Source: Syntrophobacteria bacterium | GTDB taxonomy: Bacteria > Desulfobacterota > DSWW01 | DNA: 7,972 nt | Reading direction: 5' to 3' | NCBI GenBank assembly: GCA_030145435.1 | Contig: JAQYVQ010000077.1 | Location: 1-7,972 of the forward strand | Translations under genes and position numbers: made by a program | Shown here: positions 5,127 through 7,972 of the stretch, in pieces | How positions within the stretch are numbered: the stretch's first letter is position 1 | How the letters are laid out: each line of letters begins with the position of its first letter | Notes under the pieces: generated by a model | Databases searched by the model: none | The model's input: the letters and a program-made list of their open reading frames with translations, nothing else | Told to the model about the DNA's origin: nothing

Positions 5127-7085
5127 CTACGGGTTGTTCGTTGCGGGCAGGGTGAAATAGAAGGTCGACCCCTCCCCCAGTTCGCTCTCCACCCAGATGC
5201 GTCCCCCGTGATTCTGTATAATCTTCCTGGCGATGGAAAGCCCGATGCCCGTACCGGACACCTCCTCGGGCTCCAGGGTGTAGAAGATCTGGAACACCTT
5301 TGCCTGGTGCTCCGGCGGGATGCCCGGACCGCAGTCGCTGACCCGAAACACATGCTCCTTATCTCCCAAGGCACATCCGATCTCGACGGTAGCGCCTGCC
5401 GTCCGGTCCGTGTATTTGATCGCGTTCTCTACCAGATTGTACAGGACCTGATAGAGCCGGCTTCGGTACCCCTGGACAAGGGCAAAGGGGCCTTGCTTCC
5501 GGAGGACGATCCCTTTTTCCTTTGCAAGGGGCTCCGCGTCCCGAATGACCGTTTCCACCAGGGCCCCTGTGGAGACCGTTTCAAAGGGGATGAGGGTCTT
5601 GTCGGCTCGGTAGAATTCCAGCAGGTCGGCGACCATCCTGTCCATTTTGTTCACGTTGATGCGGATCCATTCCAGATACTCCAGGCCTTTTTCGCCCAGG
5701 CAGGAAGAAGCAACCCTGTGCAGCCGGGTCACCATGCCTCCGATCACCAAAAGGGGGGACTTGAAGTCGTGGGTGATCGAATAGATGAGACTCTCCAGTT
5801 CCTCGTTCTTCTTCTCCAGGTCCGACGCGTAGCTGTGGAGCTGATCCTCCATCCTGGCCCGCTCACTCACGTCCCGGAACACCCCATCCATGCCGGTGGG
5901 CCATCCCCTGTCGTCGATCAGAATGTGCGCGTTCACGGACATGGCAAGGACCTGGCCGTCCCTCCTTCGCAGATGGACGATGTGATCTTCCAGGAACCCG
6001 TTCTCCCCGAGCTCCTTCTCGAAACGCGTCCATTCGGAGCGACTGGCGTAGAAGGGTCTCAGCTTTTTCCCGAGCAGAGCCTCCGGCTTCTCGAACCCGA
6101 GAATTCTGGCCCCGGCGCGATTCAAGGCCACGATCTTTCCCTCATCACCGATTCGACAGACGATGTCCTGCATGTTGTCGAACAAGTCCCGGTAGTCCTG
6201 TTCGGAGGACCGCAAGCGATCCTCCAAGCGCTTGCGAACCGAGATATCGGTGATGTTTGCGAGTGTTCCGGTGCACTGTCCTTCCGCGTTGAAGCGGGGC
6301 GCTCCCCGCATGAGGCAGGTGATCTGCGCACCATCCCGCCGCGTCATCTGGATCTCATAGCTCCCCAACTTCTCTTCCATGCGGTTATCGATCTGCTTGA
6401 CCAAGATCTCACAGTTGTCCTCATCGAACAGCTCGAAGGCGGAGGTGCCCACGAGGTCGGATATGCCATAGCCCAGAAGGCTGGCCAGTTTCTCGTTGGC
6501 GAAAAGGATGCGGCCCTGGGCGTCAAGGACCCAGAAGCCGTCGTTCATCGTTTCAATCAGGCTCCGGTAGTCGGCCTTTGACTCGGCCAGCTTTCGGCTC
6601 TTGGCCTCGACCTCTTCCTCGAGCTCCTGCACCTTCTCGCGCCAGGGCTCTATCCTCCTCCGTTCCCGATCCTCCCGGACGCTCAAAAGACAGAGCGGGT
6701 CCGTGTCTCCCGATGGACGGATAACGCGTAGCCGCGCGATGCAGGCCAGCCAGAAACCTTCCGCATCCCTGATGCGAAGGCCTACTTCGGGTTCGCCGGT
6801 CTTCGGGGGCGGAGATCCCTTCTCGAAAAAGAACTCCATGGCTTCGATGATTTCCGGGGAATCCTCAGGATGCACGAGGCCGGAAAGGGGGCGACCCTGG
6901 GCAGGGGAGTCCGGGGTCCCAAATCGATTGGAAGACGATTCATTCCAGTAGCGCAGGATACCGGCTGTGTCGACGACCATCAGGCAGTCTTCCAGATGGT
7001 CGAGAACCCCAACGATTTGCGATACGGACAGACCCGCCGATTCCTCGAGCGGTTCACCCGGGTTCTTGGTTCTCTCGAATGGCAC
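5127..7085 (-). CDS. Soluble sensor histidine kinase with three PAS domains
   Basis: A 652-residue kinase that autophosphorylates on His and would pass phosphate to a response regulator. PAS 1 spans about residues 25-138 (VVDTAGILRYWNES), then a charged coiled coil at about 140-172 (EPWREKVQELEEEVEAKSRKL). PAS 2 spans about 172-285 (NDGFWVLDAQGRILFANEKL) and PAS 3 about 298-410, with another short coil at 410-432. The HisKA region carries the phosphoacceptor His439 in SITHDFKSPL. The HATPase_c domain is intact: N box with Asn554 in LVENAIKYTD, G1 DCGPGIP (584-590), F box VFQIFYTL and G2 GTGIGLSIAR. There is no transmembrane segment or signal peptide, so it is cytoplasmic and probably senses an internal signal such as redox state, a ligand or oxygen. 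No heme or flavin signature was recognised in the PAS domains. The GTG start at 7085 is the most upstream in frame but has only a weak ribosome binding site, so the N-terminus is uncertain. No response regulator gene lies next to it in the window. It ends in TAG 18 bp from the palindrome. Confidence 0.95.
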   Translation of the reverse strand: MPFERTKNPGEPLEESAGLSVSQIVGVLDHLEDCLMVVDTAGILRYWNESSSNRFGTPDSPAQGRPLSGLVHPEDSPEIIEAMEFFFEKGSPPPKTGEPEVGLRIRDAEGFWLACIARLRVIRPSGDTDPLCLLSVREDRERRRIEPWREKVQELEEEVEAKSRKLAESKADYRSLIETMNDGFWVLDAQGRILFANEKLASLLGYGISDLVGTSAFELFDEDNCEILVKQIDNRMEEKLGSYEIQMTRRDGAQITCLMRGAPRFNAEGQCTGTLANITDISVRKRLEDRLRSSEQDYRDLFDNMQDIVCRIGDEGKIVALNRAGARILGFEKPEALLGKKLRPFYASRSEWTRFEKELGENGFLEDHIVHLRRRDGQVLAMSVNAHILIDDRGWPTGMDGVFRDVSERARMEDQLHSYASDLEKKNEELESLIYSITHDFKSPLLVIGGMVTRLHRVASSCLGEKGLEYLEWIRINVNKMDRMVADLLEFYRADKTLIPFETVSTGALVETVIRDAEPLAKEKGIVLRKQGPFALVQGYRSRLYQVLYNLVENAIKYTDRTAGATVEIGCALGDKEHVFRVSDCGPGIPPEHQAKVFQIFYTLEPEEVSGTGIGLSIARKIIQNHGGRIWVESELGEGSTFYFTLPATNNP

Positions 7086-7666
7086 GATGAAACCCGTCGT
7101 AAGGGTTGATGCCGGACAAAGGCGCCGGCGTTATCCAAAAGAGGCTGGCCGGAACATCCAACTCGGCTCGAGAAACATCCGGGCCAGCTCGTTCTGCTGG
7201 GTTCACGCACAGATCGATTCGCAGTGCGGAAGCGTGTGTGAGGATTCCTTTCGATTTTCCAGCAAATACCGCCCTTCGTCAAGGGCAATCTCGACATCCC
7301 TGCTGAGGCAGGCTCGTCAGCCGCCGAAGCTTCTCACCACCTCTCTTGCGGCCACGTAGGCAAAAAAAAAGCAGCGTGGCCACCAGGGACCGAACCGAGT
7401 CACCCAACCTTCCAGCAACGAGGATCCCGGGGGCGAGCATCGCAAAAGCGGATGAAGCCATTCCATTCTTGTTCGACTCGTTCACGAGGAGAGAAGCCTC
7501 CATGGGCAATACGATTCAGTTCCCCTATGATTCCAGATCTCCAGGGAAGTGCAAGCCCCCTGCACCCTCCCCCCTCCGCTTCTTTCCATGCCCTCCCGGC
7601 ATGCATCCTGCACGCCGACCCCCTTTTTTGCGCCATTGCGGGAAATCGAGTAAGGTAGAAGGTTCA
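7086..7666. other. 581-bp gap between divergent genes, no convincing gene; small hairpins
   Basis: This stretch separates the divergent kinase and POTRA genes. Short open frames exist on both strands, but none has a good ribosome binding site, a recognisable domain or gene-like composition. Visible structure: GCTGGCC at 7144-7150 paired with 7182-7188, enclosing a small CTCG/CGAG hairpin (7162-7172) and two copies of AACATCC (7153-7159, 7174-7180); a perfect 6-bp hairpin GCCCTT/AAGGGC at 7271-7286 with a 4-nt loop; CCTGC/GCAGG at 7299-7312; GGCCACG/CGTGGCC at 7350-7381 around a run of nine A; and CATGCC/GGCATG at 7587-7603. The last 110 bp before the POTRA gene are pyrimidine-rich, with a T6 run at 7624-7629. 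None of the hairpins ends in a proper T tract. I could not identify a known RNA or a confident promoter here. It may be regulatory, hold a decayed gene, or encode an unrecognised RNA. Confidence 0.5.
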
Positions 7667-7972
7667 ATGCACTCAGCTAATCCTCCAAAGTGGCTCATTC
7701 TTCTTGGGCTCATCCTCCTGCTTTTTCCCAGCCTGGCTTCGGCACAGGCGGAGGGTTTGACGGTCGCCCGCATCGATCTACGCACCAAGTACGACGCCCC
7801 GCCTCCCGAGACATTCCTGCCCCTGATTCCACTGAGGGAAGGCAGCCGGACAACCGTCGACAAAATCCGGTCCGTCGAGAAGACCCTCAAGGCGAGCGGG
7901 CTCTTCCAATCTGTGTCGGTCGAGGTAGAAGAGACGCCCGAGGGGATCTCGGTCCTGTTCGACCTCTGGCAA
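7667..7972 (+). CDS. Exported POTRA-domain protein, probable Omp85/BamA-TamA family, N-terminal part
   Basis: The frame is open from ATG 7667 to the right edge, giving 102 residues. A modest ribosome binding site AGAAGG (7657-7662) precedes the start. Residues 1-26 are a signal peptide: KWLILLGLILLLFPSLASA, with a signal peptidase I site after Ala26 (ASA-Q). Residues about 31-102 fit one POTRA domain: an opening strand LTVARIDLRT, a helix-leading PLIPLREGSRTTVDKIRSVEKTLKASGLFQ, and the paired strands VSVEVEET and GISVLFDL. The phrase GLFQSVSVEVEETPEG is the usual POTRA pattern of a short helix, an aromatic residue, then two beta strands. POTRA repeats in the periplasm guide substrates to a C-terminal outer-membrane barrel in BamA, TamA and related proteins; FtsQ-type and two-partner transporters also carry POTRA domains. 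A cleavable signal peptide argues against FtsQ. The barrel would lie beyond this window, so the subfamily cannot be set. Confidence 0.8.
   Translation, partial: MHSANPPKWLILLGLILLLFPSLASAQAEGLTVARIDLRTKYDAPPPETFLPLIPLREGSRTTVDKIRSVEKTLKASGLFQSVSVEVEETPEGISVLFDLWQ

Noticed and set aside
4872..5160. Short open frames on both strands across the palindrome
   Set aside because: They read the two complementary arms (GAAPGSL and GTRGST appear on both strands), as expected from an inverted repeat, and lack coding features.
5208..6581. 457-codon plus-strand open frame opposite the kinase
   Set aside because: It lies antisense to the PAS and kinase domains, has no recognisable domain, and arises from the codon bias of the GC-rich kinase gene.
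7271..7286. Perfect GCCCTT/AAGGGC hairpin as an intrinsic terminator
   Set aside because: Neither strand has a T tract after the stem, and no gene ends nearby.
7279..7509. 76-codon minus-strand frame with a hydrophobic stretch and RGRKRGG
   Set aside because: It has no Shine-Dalgarno site, starts within pyrimidine-rich sequence, crosses an A9/T9 run, and matches no sorting-signal or domain pattern I know.

Overview
The window is about 60% GC by eye and carries tightly packed genes on both strands. It looks like chromosomal DNA of a Gram-negative, two-membrane bacterium: two predicted lipoproteins, a secreted alkaline phosphatase and the start of a signal-peptide plus POTRA protein all imply an outer membrane. 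The mix of families would suit a deltaproteobacterium-like or related environmental lineage, but nothing here fixes the taxon. No tRNA, rRNA, CRISPR, integrase or transposase gene is visible.

Layout. (1) 1-1017, minus: a lipoprotein with a bacterial Ig-like (Big) domain followed by an NHL/SMP-30-like beta-propeller, cut off by the left edge. (2) 1018-1228: divergent intergenic region with a promoter for the lipoprotein. (3) 1229-2806, plus: a PhoA-family alkaline phosphatase, probably lipid-anchored, with all catalytic and metal residues. (4) 2858-2887: a good extended -10 promoter that starts a new unit. (5) 2926-3642, plus: a crotonase-fold protein that looks like a delta3,delta2-enoyl-CoA isomerase rather than a hydratase. 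(6) 3704-4903, plus: a DAO-fold, FAD-dependent amine/amino-acid oxidoreductase resembling D-arginine dehydrogenase. (7) 4904-5126: a convergent intergenic region filled by a 165-bp nested palindrome. (8) 5127-7085, minus: a soluble three-PAS sensor histidine kinase. (9) 7086-7666: 581 bp with no convincing gene but several small hairpins. (10) 7667 to the right edge, plus: the N-terminus of an exported POTRA protein, probably of the BamA/TamA (Omp85) class.

How they relate. The isomerase and FAD oxidoreductase are 61 bp apart on one strand behind one clear promoter and are probably co-transcribed. A joint catabolic role (acyl-CoA plus amino acid or amine oxidation) is inference. The alkaline phosphatase and the Ig/propeller lipoprotein are divergent and both exported, but no Pho box was found. 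The histidine kinase has no response regulator beside it, so its output is unknown. The most unusual DNA-level feature is the nested palindrome. The rest is recognisable by family, with some odd details: a large insertion in the phosphatase, a C-terminal tail on the oxidoreductase, and an isomerase-type active site in the crotonase.
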